From: Chaetoceros tenuissimus
Taxonomy: Eukaryota; Bacillariophyta; Thalassiosirophyceae; Chaetocerotales; Chaetocerotaceae
Direction: 5' to 3'
DNA length: 64,000 nt
NCBI GenBank assembly: GCA_021927905.1
Contig: BLLK01000046.1
Location: 248,001-312,000 of the forward strand
The translations under genes and the position numbers were made by a program. Of this stretch, positions 31,303-41,475 are shown one piece after another (positions within the stretch are counted from its first letter, which is position 1; the number at the start of each line of letters is the position of its first letter). The notes beneath the pieces were generated by a model. It searched no databases and was not told the origin of the DNA. It saw only the letters and a list, made by a program, of their open reading frames with translations.

Positions 31303-32040
31303 TTATGCAAGAGCAGCCATCTTATCCTCATAGAGAACAAATTTCTGGTCATCGTTATCATTGCGACTTCTCTTGTATGCAACAACTCCTACAACAGACA
31401 TAGCACAACCAAATCCTGCGATGAAACTTGCCCACCAACTAGATTCAATAGGACTGTCCTTCATAGCTGAAACGCTGTAGTGCATCTGCATCTGATTTGC
31501 CTCAGCTTCTTCGTACTCGTTTTCTGCAACCTCTTCAGCTTCCTCTTCCTCTTCAGCTTCCTCTTCCTCTGCAGCTTCCTCTTCCTCTGCAGCTTCCTCT
31601 TCTTCTTCGGAATCCTCGGATACACTCTCCTCAGATTCTTCCTCCTCTTCAACATCTTCGTCGGCCTCTTCCTCTTGAGCAGCTTCGTACTCATTTTCTG
31701 CAACCTCTTCAGCTTCCTCTTCAGAATCTTCGGACATGCTATCCTCTGATTCTTCCTCCTCCTCTTCTTCTTCTTCTTCCTCTTCATCAGCTTCCTCTTC
31801 AGGCTCCTCTTCTTCGTCAGCTTCCTCTACTTGCTCATCAGCATCCTCAGACATACTTTCTTCAGATGCAGAATCTTCGGACTCGGACTCACTCAATTTT
31901 CTCATCTTGTGCTCAGCCTCGATCTTTTTAAGAACTCTAGCCTGTTCAACAGTCAAGCCTCTGCGCATGTGAGAAGCGCTAGCATCTACTGCTGCTGCAG
32001 CTAAGAAAAGAGAAAGAGCGATTGCAGATGAAAACTTCAT
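31303..32040 (-). CDS. Acidic Ser/Glu-rich type I membrane protein (silica-associated-protein-like)
   Basis: 245 aa, ATG at 32040. Order of parts: signal peptide (residues 1-22, FSSAIALSLFLAAAAVDASA); an RRGL motif; about 135 residues almost wholly Glu/Asp/Ser/Ala with SESEDSASEESMSEDAD, ESEDSMSEDSEEEAEE and long Glu runs; an internal duplication of EEVAENEYEAA/EEVAENEYEEA; one membrane segment (WWASFIAGFGCAMSVVGVVAY) and a short tail (KRSRNDNDDQKFVLYEDKMA). This layout matches diatom silicalemma-associated proteins, and SEDS repeats plus an RRL-like site recall silacidins, where Ser is phosphorylated and the peptide sits in silica. Function is inference from composition; other acidic vesicle proteins have similar make-up. 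The simple-sequence DNA suggests length variation between strains. Confidence 0.72.
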   Translation of the reverse strand: MKFSSAIALSLFLAAAAVDASASHMRRGLTVEQARVLKKIEAEHKMRKLSESESEDSASEESMSEDADEQVEEADEEEEPEEEADEEEEEEEEEEEESEDSMSEDSEEEAEEVAENEYEAAQEEEADEDVEEEEESEESVSEDSEEEEEAAEEEEAAEEEEAEEEEEAEEVAENEYEEAEANQMQMHYSVSAMKDSPIESSWWASFIAGFGCAMSVVGVVAYKRSRNDNDDQKFVLYEDKMAALA

Positions 32041-32495
32041 TTTCGTGAATGTAAGATGTAAAGATGAGAGATGTTCTTTTGAAATTTGAAATTATGAGAG
32101 TTGGAAATGGATGATATCTTCTTCCCTTCGTTGTTTTTATCGCTGAAATGAATCCGGTCCAGCATCATCTCTATTTAATTTAGCCTAAAACAAGTTCATT
32201 CCATGCTAATTGATAGTATTCAGCGAAGACAAAGACTGCATGGAAAAAAAAATTTAGGGATGCAAGAGAAAGTATTTTCATATTTTACCATAGCCCTTTG
32301 TCATGGAAAAAAATGATGATACTTTGCTCCTGATGAGATGACACCACAATTTATAGCGATAGAACATTACGTAATTTCAAAATTGGCAAGTTTAAAAATT
32401 ACTACCAATATCCTCTATTCATATTTGTGTATATAGCTTCTATATCTTGTATTAAATCCGTTCAATATCGCAAAGAACTATCTTGTCTATAATAT
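32041..32495. promoter_or_regulatory. Upstream region of the acidic membrane protein
   Basis: 455 bp between the acidic-protein start and the myosin stop, both minus-strand. It should hold the promoter of the acidic gene. No motif recognised. Confidence 0.35.
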
Positions 32496-35400
32496 TTATT
32501 CAAACAAAAATTTCTTGAAACGTCCAGCAAAGCTTTGACCACTTGCGGGTGGACTGGTAAAGTTTCCCCTTCCTCCAGCTCTACTTTTCGTAGGAGTGGG
32601 TGTGTTGAAATCTACTCCAGTTGGACCCGACATGTAATCACTCTCACATTCATCACTTAGTTCCAATACTTTCTCAACAAGACGATGATCATTGCATCTC
32701 TCTTGGACCAAATCAACAATGCTGCTCATAGTTTTTTGGTATTGTAATCTAGAATGCACTTCTGCAATGTAGGTCCCTTGCTTCATCTTTAATTCTTCTT
32801 TGAGCTCGACTTGTGTCAGGGATAATTGATGAGCTTGCTTCTTGTACTTTGTAACATCTGCTTTTAGCTTTGCGTTTGTCTTGCTCATTTGCTTTGCATG
32901 TTGATTCAGTGCCGCAAAAGAAGCTCCTGCGGATGCATTTGCATCCATCAGTCTTTGGTTGTTTTCCTTTAAAAGTTCAAAGTCGGTACGAAGTTGTGAA
33001 TTTTGACTTCGAAGTTTGAATACTTCCTTGCGCAAGTATTCCAACATTTTTCCACTTTCATCCATAAGGGTCTGTTGGTGTTCTGATATAGCTGCTTGCG
33101 AAGGTCGAGACTGCACAGCTGTTTGAGCTTGATTGGAGTCAACAGACTCATCGCCTTTGCTTTCTCCCTCTTTGTCTTTGTAGACAATGACGGTTTTGCC
33201 TCCTTCTTCTGCTCTTTTCTCTGCTTCAATGCGCTTTGCTTCGGCTTCTTCAAGTTTTCGTTGTAAAGACTTGAGCTGATTCTCGAGTTTTGCTTCCTCT
33301 ACTGCTTCTGCAAGAGCGGCTCTGTAAAGAGGGCGTTGACGAGCACCTCTAGCGCAAGCTTGAATCCTCACTGCAGCTGCTCGTAGTGTTTTGAATTTAC
33401 GCAATGCAACGACACATCTATAAGCTGTTTGTATTTTGGTTGCGCTGTAATCGTTCTTGAGTTGGACCAGAGTTGCGCGTGAAAACGCGGAACGAGTCCA
33501 GCACTGGATCTTAATACTTGCTGCTCGCATCTTGAGATATTTCACCCGAGAAGCATTTCCTCTGGCTTGAGCCTGCAAGAAAATTGCAGTATTACGAATA
33601 CGGCAATATTTTGATCGTGCTACAAATCCCCTAACGATACGTTGAATATCCTTTGCTAAATCTCCAAATGCATGTAAGCGTTTATTTTCAAGGTATTCAA
33701 GTGATCCAGCCCTGAAATATGCCCGGGTTTTACCGCATACAAACCCTTGAATTTTCTTTCCATCCTTTTCAATTTCTAGACTCTTGAGAGCTCTTCCTAG
33801 CAATGTATTGATGTCTTCCATGGTTTGATCAGAATCCCCATCTGGAAATTTCCTCACAAAGCTCTTTTCTAAACACATGAAACGATCAAAGACTTGCTCA
33901 TGTTCCAGTCTATTTGGAAAAGCAGATCTGGATATCGTGACAGCGGCGACTACTCCCGCACATCGAAGTTGTTCTACAGATGATAGATGCTGCATAACTC
34001 GGGGCTGCTTCATCTTGTTTGGTTTGACACAGCGGATGTATCTGGATCTAGTTTCACTAATGTTTCCCATGAGTTCACCTAGTTGTGTTTTGAATTTGGT
34101 CCACACAGTTGCAGACGCTATAGATGATTTCCCTCTCGAAAAGCCGCGTTTGGCAGCGGAAGCTGGAGTTTTTGGTTTCGAGTTGCCAACTTTACGCACA
34201 ATTTCCGCACTCACTATTGAATTTGAACTTGCTTTCCTACAATTGTTCAAGTCATCTGGTAGAGTATCATTATTCTTTGTAACAAAATTATTCGCATCAT
34301 AAGTCACATCACCAGCATAGTGCTTGATTCCAAATTCGTAATCCCTAAATAATCTTCCTTTATACAAAACATCACTCTCTTTGTTCATTGCATATACTTT
34401 TGTCACAAAAGCTGTATCATTACCTTTTGGACGAACGCACTCCTCATTTAAGACAGAAATTAATCCCATACGACCTTCAATCAAACTCAGCACGTCTGCG
34501 TTATCATTGTAGGTGACTTCTCCAAGTTCAATTCCTTCATATTCGTACTCTTGTTGAACACTTCGAAAGATATCAAGTGTAAACTTTTGCTGAAGCTTTT
34601 CATTTGCATAGTTGATACATAACTGCTCAAATCTATTCACTACAAAAGACTCAAATCCAAAGATATCCAAGAGTCCAATCAAACCAAAATCAGTCTGAGG
34701 ATTTTCTGTGTAGTTGTTTTCTGCACAGGTAGCATCATTAATAGTTCCTACCAACCAGTCAAATGCAATCGAATAAATTTCCTTTGCAAAAGCATTACAT
34801 GAGTCTTGAGCCTTTTCTACATTCAAAGGAACTTTAAACACTTCATTTCTAGCCTTGACGCTTCTTTCTGTCAAGGCCTTTTCCACCACTTCATGCTCAA
34901 CACCCATAAGTGCAGATAGCTGCTCTAATTCGCCTGTAGATGTAATTATTGCATTCTCTTCATTATTCGGATCAGGTTCGAATGTCAAATTTCCAAGCTG
35001 TAAAACAATGCATAGAGCTCGCATCATATCTTTCAATTTATCATCCTTCACACCAACAATTGCTAGTGCATCTAATGTCAATTGAAACCTTTCTGCATCC
35101 TTTTTCCCTTCAATGGTATCTGTATCTGTATATCCTACGTATGTAAAAGACTCATTGTTTGTACCACGTAATCCATCCCAAAATTGAGCTTTCACATCAT
35201 CACTTGCCGCCAATAGTTGATAGAAAATATGATAACCTCGTTCTTCTTCTTCATGACTGACGACTCGACTCTTTTCGAGTAAATAGGTTTCACATTTACT
35301 TCCTGCTAGAATCGCAGAAGGGATAGATTTTCCACTAAAAGCCGCATGCGTTGGATCTAAAAAAACGTAAGCAAGTTATTCATACAAATATTAGCATCCA

Positions 35401-36479
35401 ACTCTTCTCAAAACATACCTTCAGTGTCAAATTGCAACTGAATAAACTTTCCAAATCTTGAACTGTTGTCGTTTCGAACCGTTTTGGCATTTCCAAATGC
35501 CTCCAATAAGGGATTAGAATCTAGTACTCTATCAACAATGGATGATTTCTCAATGTGATTATGTTGACTCTGTATAGATGCCAGATGCGACATTAAAATT
35601 TTGACAGTTTCTGTTTTACCAGCTCCAGATTCTCCAGAAACAAGAATAGATTGATTTTGACCATCTACAGCTAAGCCTCTGTATGCCAAAGATGATGTTT
35701 CGTATACATGTGGTTCAACTTCGGATTTTGGGTCCACATCCTCTGATGCTAACAATGCAAAAGTGAATGAGAGAAATAAACAAAAAAAGGTCATGGATCT
35801 GACATTTCAACGACGAATATTCATATTGTGTGCATTGAATGAAAAAATACAAGCGCATACATGATGCTACGCTCACTATATATCAAAGATGCAGCAGCTT
35901 GTGTGACAGATTTTGCAATTCAAAATCATTTTTTTGCTTACAAATTGACTGCCCTTGCCATGACTATATTGAAGCAACGAACTCACCATTCCAGACCAAT
36001 TTTTCAGCATATAGACCTCTACGTTCATCAGAATACAACTCAGTGATCCACTGATAAGGGTTCACAGCAATGACAATGTCACCTGTCCTTGTATACGGTA
36101 TTCCTTTTGAATGCCTTGCTTTTAAATTATATAGAATAGCCGCTTCGTGCAAGAAAGCTAGGTCAACCATATCTTCAACTTCAATGAGCTGACCGTCTTC
36201 GTTTACATTTTGCAACGGTAAGACTCCATTATATTCCTTCAAATCAATCTCCAACGTACTTGATGTAATACTTTTAATACCTCGTTTTATTTGTTCCTTG
36301 GTGGGATTCAATACAGAGGAAACTTCACATGCTGGAATTTGTGTATCATCTTCATAGTCTTTGATTTCTACAATCGCCTTGTTGTCTTCTGTGGATGTAG
36401 ACTTGACTTTTGCCGGTAACCACCCAAACTCAGGTGATGATATATACACTCGATTCGTTGTATTTTCAGATCCACTCAT
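32496..36479 (-). CDS. Unconventional myosin heavy chain with IQ motifs and coiled coil
   Basis: Minus-strand exons 36479-35987, 35748-35419 and 35356-32496 (1227 aa), both introns in phase 1. The motor is complete: N-terminal SH3-like part, P-loop GESGAGKT (about residue 204), switch I NDNSSRFGKF (about 252), switch II LLDIFGFESF (about 506), actin-site and converter region with YIRCVKPNKMKQP (about 715) and SRSAFPNRLEHEQVFDRF. About five IQ-like motifs follow (about 850-960; IQRIVRGFVARSKY, IKIQCWTRSAFSR, ATKIQTAYRCVVA, AVRIQACARGAR), which bind calmodulin-like light chains. Then come two coiled-coil stretches and a short Gly/Pro/Ser tail with a FAGRFKKFLF end. No cargo domain is seen. Diatom myosins form their own classes, so no class is given. 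Intron 1 is 238 bp, intron 2 is 62 bp. Confidence 0.93.
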
Positions 36480-37662
36480 TAGTTCGTACTGTAGTTGCCC
36501 AATAACTGATGCAACATTAGAAGAAGAAAATGAGATGCTTCGATATGTTCAAAACTGAAAGGCGAACAAGGAAAGCCACAGGCTGTCAAATAATGAAGCA
36601 TTCACCCGTTGAAATTTTGAAAGTCGTGTCAAAAGATAAAATAGCCATGTCATTAAGTAGCTTTTTGCTAGCCAGTTAAAAAAAGGCGCGAACATAATAG
36701 ACGTCATCATCGCGTTGGCACTTGCTTGATTTCTTTTTGACGTTTCGACCAATAGAAATGGCGCGCTTAAAAATCGTTTCCCAAGAAAATCTCATCGTCA
36801 TAAAAATTTGTGTCCATCATAAATTTTCCAACAAAGTACTGACACGTAATCAATTCCCAAGACCGACTAGGAACTAAAAGAACGGATGGCTGTGCGCGCT
36901 CTTTGACCCCCCACTTCGAGGTGAGTTTTTCGAGATTTAGTTAGTAAGGTTGTAACGTTGTTGTAAAAAAGAGGGGTGGGAAAATCGAGAGAAGCTCTCC
37001 AAGGTGCAAGAGGTGCGTCAACTTCTGGAAAAATTAAGAGCAGCTGTTGAAGCTGAAATAGGCTCCTGGATGCCTTGAATCAATTCTGAAACAAGGTTCA
37101 GAGTCTATAGTAGTGATAGTAGATGTAGTTTGTAGAAATAGAGTAGCAGGAGGTGGATTGGGAAAAAGATTTGAGATGGAAATAGACCTATGGAGTGAAC
37201 ACGATTGCGAACAACTAGGAGAGCTTCTCATTGATTCCAACCAACCCCCTCTAATTACAGTTCACGTTATGACTATTACTATCTCTCTTTTCAATTGTTT
37301 GCATGTTTTGAATTGTTTGTCTGTATGTGTGATGCATCTCTTGCCTTTTGCCGTTGTTGCAGATTACCTAGGGTTGAATCAAAAGACTGCAGTCTTTTGG
37401 ATACCAACTAGAGAGAAGACTCTGAGTTCATCCAGCTACTAGGTCTCTCTGCATTAGGACTAGTGCTTGTGTTCGCACTGCTTCTTTCTCAGCAGCAAAC
37501 GAACAAAGCATAAGAGAGAATGCACATGAACTGAATCATCTGTGTTCCTTTTCTCTGTTTCATCCGACTTCCTTCTCCGATTGAGTTACACAGTACTTGC
37601 TTTGCTTTGAAATTCGATTTGATTTTTCAATTTCTAATTTTGAATCTTTTTCCACCATAGAA
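36480..37662. promoter_or_regulatory. Divergent promoter region, myosin / CBP-type acetyltransferase
   Basis: 1.18 kb between divergent starts. Contains a GACGTCAT CRE-like site (36700-36707), a CCAAT box (36749-36753) and two GGCGCG cores (36685-36690 and 36760-36765) resembling E2F/DP sites. At 37280-37360 a pyrimidine-rich stretch ends in TTGTTGCAG, which looks like the 3' end of an intron, so a 5' UTR intron of the acetyltransferase gene is likely. An open frame at 37113-37442 could be part of an upstream exon but could not be joined. Confidence 0.5.
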
Positions 37663-40600
37663 ATGACCAATCAAACATCAACTCCGCAAACAAGTCTCGA
37701 TCCAACTTCGAGCAGTAATCTTGATACCTCTAATAAACGAAAAGCACTCTGTCGTTGTGTCAGTATGACCAATGCCGAGGCATCAGCCAAAGTTGTGAGT
37801 GATTCTGCTTGTTGCGATACAAATACAAAAGAAGACATCAAAGAACCTCTTCATAAAAAATTGAAACAGGAAGTAGCAGATGATGCTACTGCTGATGAGC
37901 TGCAAAGATCTTCTACTGTGCCTGAATCTGTAGAGTCAAGCCCAACCTCCAAGAAAATTAAAATCGACATTTCTTCCTATTCGCACAATGGACTGAATCC
38001 CAACATTGCATATGTACCCTTGACATCTCTTGATATTCCTAATTCACCTATGAGATCAGTTGTTAGCTGTGACTATGCCGGTGAACAATCAGATCCAGAT
38101 GGTACTACAAATGCTTCCACCGCAAATTCTGTACTAGACAAGAAACAAGAGTTACAGCCCAAGGACGTTATTGCTACTCCAATAAGGTCGAATTTGTCAA
38201 GTTCTATTGGCTTAGATGCTGCTGCTATGTTTCAAGCTACAATTGATGCAACTTCGGCTTCAAAGGCTTCTTCTTCGGCTGTCTCTCAAGAGAAATTAGA
38301 ACGAGAACAAAACGAAGCTCTGGAACAAGAACTTCAACAGATAACAACTGACATCTCGAAATATCCACAGCATTTACAACTACATCTCAAATCTTTACGG
38401 ATTGAAAGCTCCCTGCAAGCTATGAAACCTCTATTGCAGAAACTTCTCACTCATCAGCACCACAATCGAAGAGGAACCTTCAACAGTCCAGTAGATTATA
38501 TTGCTTGGAATCTCAAAGATTATCTCAAAATATGCCCAAATCCAATGGACCTCGGAGCTGTCAAGACGAAGCTGTATTCGAATGTTTATCATAGCCATAT
38601 ACAAGTTGCAAAGGATATTCGGTTGACTTTTGACAATGCCATGAGGTATAATCCACCCAAACATCCTGTTCATGAAGCAGCGAGCGCGCTAAAGGCTTAT
38701 TTTGAAGAAGGGTATGCTCATATATTAGCCAAGAGTGCACCTCCTCTAGATCCATTTTATGGGCTTGCTCTTCCGCCAGTGAAACATCAATGTAAGACTT
38801 GCAATGGACAAACCTGTCCATTGTGTAACAAAGGTTGTAGGAATTTGGAGCCAAATTTGTTGATTTGTGCAGGAAGTGCTTGCAGTGGGACAAAGATTCG
38901 AAAAAACATTTCATATTACTGCACCCCTGACGGGACTAAAACATGGTGCCAGAGATGCTGGCCCTCTTTACCTGCTATTTTACCGAGGGATGATGATGGC
39001 GATGTTCTCTACAAAAAAGATCTCATCAAGAGGAAGAATGAAGAGGATGTAGTGGAAAGATGGATTGATTGTTCAAAGTGTACAAGAAGTGTGCATCAGA
39101 TGTGTGCTTTTGTCAATGAATTCGTTTCGGATCCGTCTACTTTTGTATGTCCTCTCTGTATGGACTCAGTGATTCCTCCCTCTGTTGATGGAGTGAAGAA
39201 TGAAACAAACAGCAAAGAAAAGAAAAGAGTTTACAGTTTTGTCACAGGACAGGAGTTGCCAGAAGAGGTCGAAGATGTCAACTTTGGAACGGTTTTTGAT
39301 GCAAGAACCCTTGAACAATGCTCCATTTCCGACTTCATGGAACTCAAGGTCAAGCAAAGAATGCAAGCAATGGACTGTCCAAAGGGTTCAGAAGCGACAG
39401 TTACTATTCGTGTCATTTCAGATAATGAAAAGGAATTCGGAGTGCCAGATGTTGTTCTTCGGCATTTTCGTATGGCGCAAGAGAAAGACTGTAGAAACGG
39501 AATCAAAACGTTTCAAGAACCACCTTCATCTCATCAGTATCGCTCAAAAGCAGTTGCCATGTTCCAGAGAATAGATGGAATGGATGTTATGATCTTTTGT
39601 ATGTATGTTCAAGAATACGAAGGAGCAGATGGGAAGAAACGTGTGTACCTAGCATACATTGATTCTGTTGATCACTTTCGTCCACGTCGCCTGAGGTCCG
39701 CAATCTATCATGAGATTCTTGCAGCGTATTTTGCAACTGCAAGAGCAAGAGGTTTCTCCACTCTTCACATCTGGGCCTCGCCCCCAAGCAGAGGAAACTC
39801 ATTTGTTTTATGGACTCATCCGCATTCTCAGAGAACTCCAACAAAAGAACGTCTCCAAGCTTGGTACCACAACGTCATTTCTCACTCTATCAATCATGGC
39901 ATTATCACAGATGTGAAAAGTTTGTACGAAGAAAGCTTCGAAGACTTTGATAAGTCCAGTAAGGCAGAGGACGCCATCGTTAGTTCAACATTGCAATGCC
40001 CTGCCTTACTTGAAGGTGACTTTTGGATCGAGGAAGCATCGAGAGTCTATTCTTCCTCCCAATCCAGATGGTCAAGATCGAATAACAAGAAACCAAGCAG
40101 CGACAATGAACTCTTGGACTCGGAAAAGAACTTCTTACCTCATGAAGCTTTCAAAGACCCCAAAAGTAGCAGTTGCCCAGCAATTCATGTGTCTGTTCTG
40201 CTAGAGAATTGTATCATGGCTCATCAAGACGCGTCTCCTTTTCTTCGACCTGTAAATGCTGCTGCTCTCAAGCTCAAAGATTATCATGATGTCATTAAAA
40301 ACCCTATGGACTTGGGGACGATTTTCTCCCAGTGTATGCTTGGTGAATATGATACCTTTCAAGAAATTGTTGAAGATTTACAGCTAGTTTTCAATAATGC
40401 CATGCGATACAACCCACAAGGTCATCCCATCCATAATCTCGCAAAGAATATGTGGGACTTTGTGCAGAAGCAACTAGCAATCCTTACCAAGTTCTGGGAT
40501 ACTTGTGGTATCATTGCGTCCGATACCGAACTACCTGATCCACTTGCTCCATATTATAATGTGAGCATGCGTTTGTCTTCCATTATTGTTTCTAAAGAAA

Positions 40601-41400
40601 ATACACAAGATCAGTCAACGGAAACCAAGCAGTCTCCATCAGTCGCCAAGTTCTTTTCCGATGATACGAGGTCCAAGTTGTTGTTTGAAGGTCCTGGGGG
40701 TATTGCCAAACTCATGGCTGGAGAAGATACCCATCTCCTTACCAGAAGAAATACCAACAAGGAAATTGGGAAAAAAAAGAAAAAATCAAAGAAAAGGAAG
40801 GAAAGTATTTGCGAAGCCATTAATTCTGACGGAATCCGCAGAGAGTCATGGTTGAGCTTCGAAGTCCTAGGTTCAATCCGTAACAATCGCTCTGTGATTT
40901 TCGTGTGTCACCTCGAGCCGAAGAAAACCAAGTCTGAGACTGAGCAAATGAAACTTTCTGATTTTCAAGAGTACATCAAAGAATTTGATGTCAAGGGTTG
41001 TCCAAATTTGCAAGGGAGTAACCAAGAAGTGAAACCAAAATTCAAGCCTTCTGTCCAAGAGACAAGGCACGGATTACTAGAGTTTTCTCAATATGGTAAT
41101 CTACAATTTGACACAATTCGAAGAGCCAAATATAGTACAGCTATGCTATTGTACTATTTCAAGAATCCTCAAGCAGACGGAGTGCTTCCAAAGTGCTCAG
41201 ACTGCAAATGCTGCATAGAGAATGTTAGATGGCATAGGATCAATAAATCCTTTGATGAACGTCGTAGGTCAAGTCAGCTGCTTTCTTTACGGACTGCGTG
41301 CTTTGACATGGCTCGAAAGGAACTGTGCGGAGATTGCTATATGAAAAGCCATCAAAAGGAAGACTTTTATCCAATCAGAGTTTCTTTTCGTGCTCTATAA
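37663..41400 (+). CDS. CBP/p300-type histone acetyltransferase with two bromodomains
   Basis: 1245 aa, no introns in the coding part; the ATG at 37663 is used, as no ATG lies earlier in the frame. Disordered Ser/Thr-rich N-terminus; bromodomain 1 at about 238-361 (ICPNPMDLGAVKTKL, FDNAMRYNP); a Cys-rich CH2/PHD-type region at about 375-503; the KAT11 acetyltransferase core from about 522, with acetyl-CoA strand VYLAYIDSVDHFRPRRLRSA and IYHEILAAYFATARARGFST; then bromodomain 2 at about 847-941 (VIKNPMDLGTIFSQCM, FNNAMRYNP); then the rest of the acetyltransferase fold (VIFVCHLEP near 1077, HGLLEFSQYG and IRRAKYSTAMLLYYF); and a ZZ-like Cys cluster at the end. It acetylates histones and factors in the nucleus. 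A Lys-rich run (KKKKKSKKRK) may be a nuclear signal. No KIX or clear TAZ domain is visible. Confidence 0.92.
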   Translation: MTNQTSTPQTSLDPTSSSNLDTSNKRKALCRCVSMTNAEASAKVVSDSACCDTNTKEDIKEPLHKKLKQEVADDATADELQRSSTVPESVESSPTSKKIKIDISSYSHNGLNPNIAYVPLTSLDIPNSPMRSVVSCDYAGEQSDPDGTTNASTANSVLDKKQELQPKDVIATPIRSNLSSSIGLDAAAMFQATIDATSASKASSSAVSQEKLEREQNEALEQELQQITTDISKYPQHLQLHLKSLRIESSLQAMKPLLQKLLTHQHHNRRGTFNSPVDYIAWNLKDYLKICPNPMDLGAVKTKLYSNVYHSHIQVAKDIRLTFDNAMRYNPPKHPVHEAASALKAYFEEGYAHILAKSAPPLDPFYGLALPPVKHQCKTCNGQTCPLCNKGCRNLEPNLLICAGSACSGTKIRKNISYYCTPDGTKTWCQRCWPSLPAILPRDDDGDVLYKKDLIKRKNEEDVVERWIDCSKCTRSVHQMCAFVNEFVSDPSTFVCPLCMDSVIPPSVDGVKNETNSKEKKRVYSFVTGQELPEEVEDVNFGTVFDARTLEQCSISDFMELKVKQRMQAMDCPKGSEATVTIRVISDNEKEFGVPDVVLRHFRMAQEKDCRNGIKTFQEPPSSHQYRSKAVAMFQRIDGMDVMIFCMYVQEYEGADGKKRVYLAYIDSVDHFRPRRLRSAIYHEILAAYFATARARGFSTLHIWASPPSRGNSFVLWTHPHSQRTPTKERLQAWYHNVISHSINHGIITDVKSLYEESFEDFDKSSKAEDAIVSSTLQCPALLEGDFWIEEASRVYSSSQSRWSRSNNKKPSSDNELLDSEKNFLPHEAFKDPKSSSCPAIHVSVLLENCIMAHQDASPFLRPVNAAALKLKDYHDVIKNPMDLGTIFSQCMLGEYDTFQEIVEDLQLVFNNAMRYNPQGHPIHNLAKNMWDFVQKQLAILTKFWDTCGIIASDTELPDPLAPYYNVSMRLSSIIVSKENTQDQSTETKQSPSVAKFFSDDTRSKLLFEGPGGIAKLMAGEDTHLLTRRNTNKEIGKKKKKSKKRKESICEAINSDGIRRESWLSFEVLGSIRNNRSVIFVCHLEPKKTKSETEQMKLSDFQEYIKEFDVKGCPNLQGSNQEVKPKFKPSVQETRHGLLEFSQYGNLQFDTIRRAKYSTAMLLYYFKNPQADGVLPKCSDCKCCIENVRWHRINKSFDERRRSSQLLSLRTACFDMARKELCGDCYMKSHQKEDFYPIRVSFRAL

Positions 41401-41475
41401 AGAAGATAGGGGAATTTGTATATAAATTAGATTCGTTTTACATATAGAAACTGTTCCTTCTATGCATAGCTCGTT

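Noticed and set aside
31461-31972. Leu/Pro- and Ser-rich open frames opposite the acidic protein
   Set aside because: Shadows of the GAA/GAG-rich simple sequence. The minus-strand frame with signal peptide and membrane segment explains the region.
37113-37442. Plus-strand open frame before the CBP-type acetyltransferase
   Set aside because: No ATG at a sensible place, and the second half runs through a pyrimidine-rich stretch ending in TTGTTGCAG that looks like an intron end. Could not be joined in frame to the acetyltransferase. Treated as possible 5' UTR.
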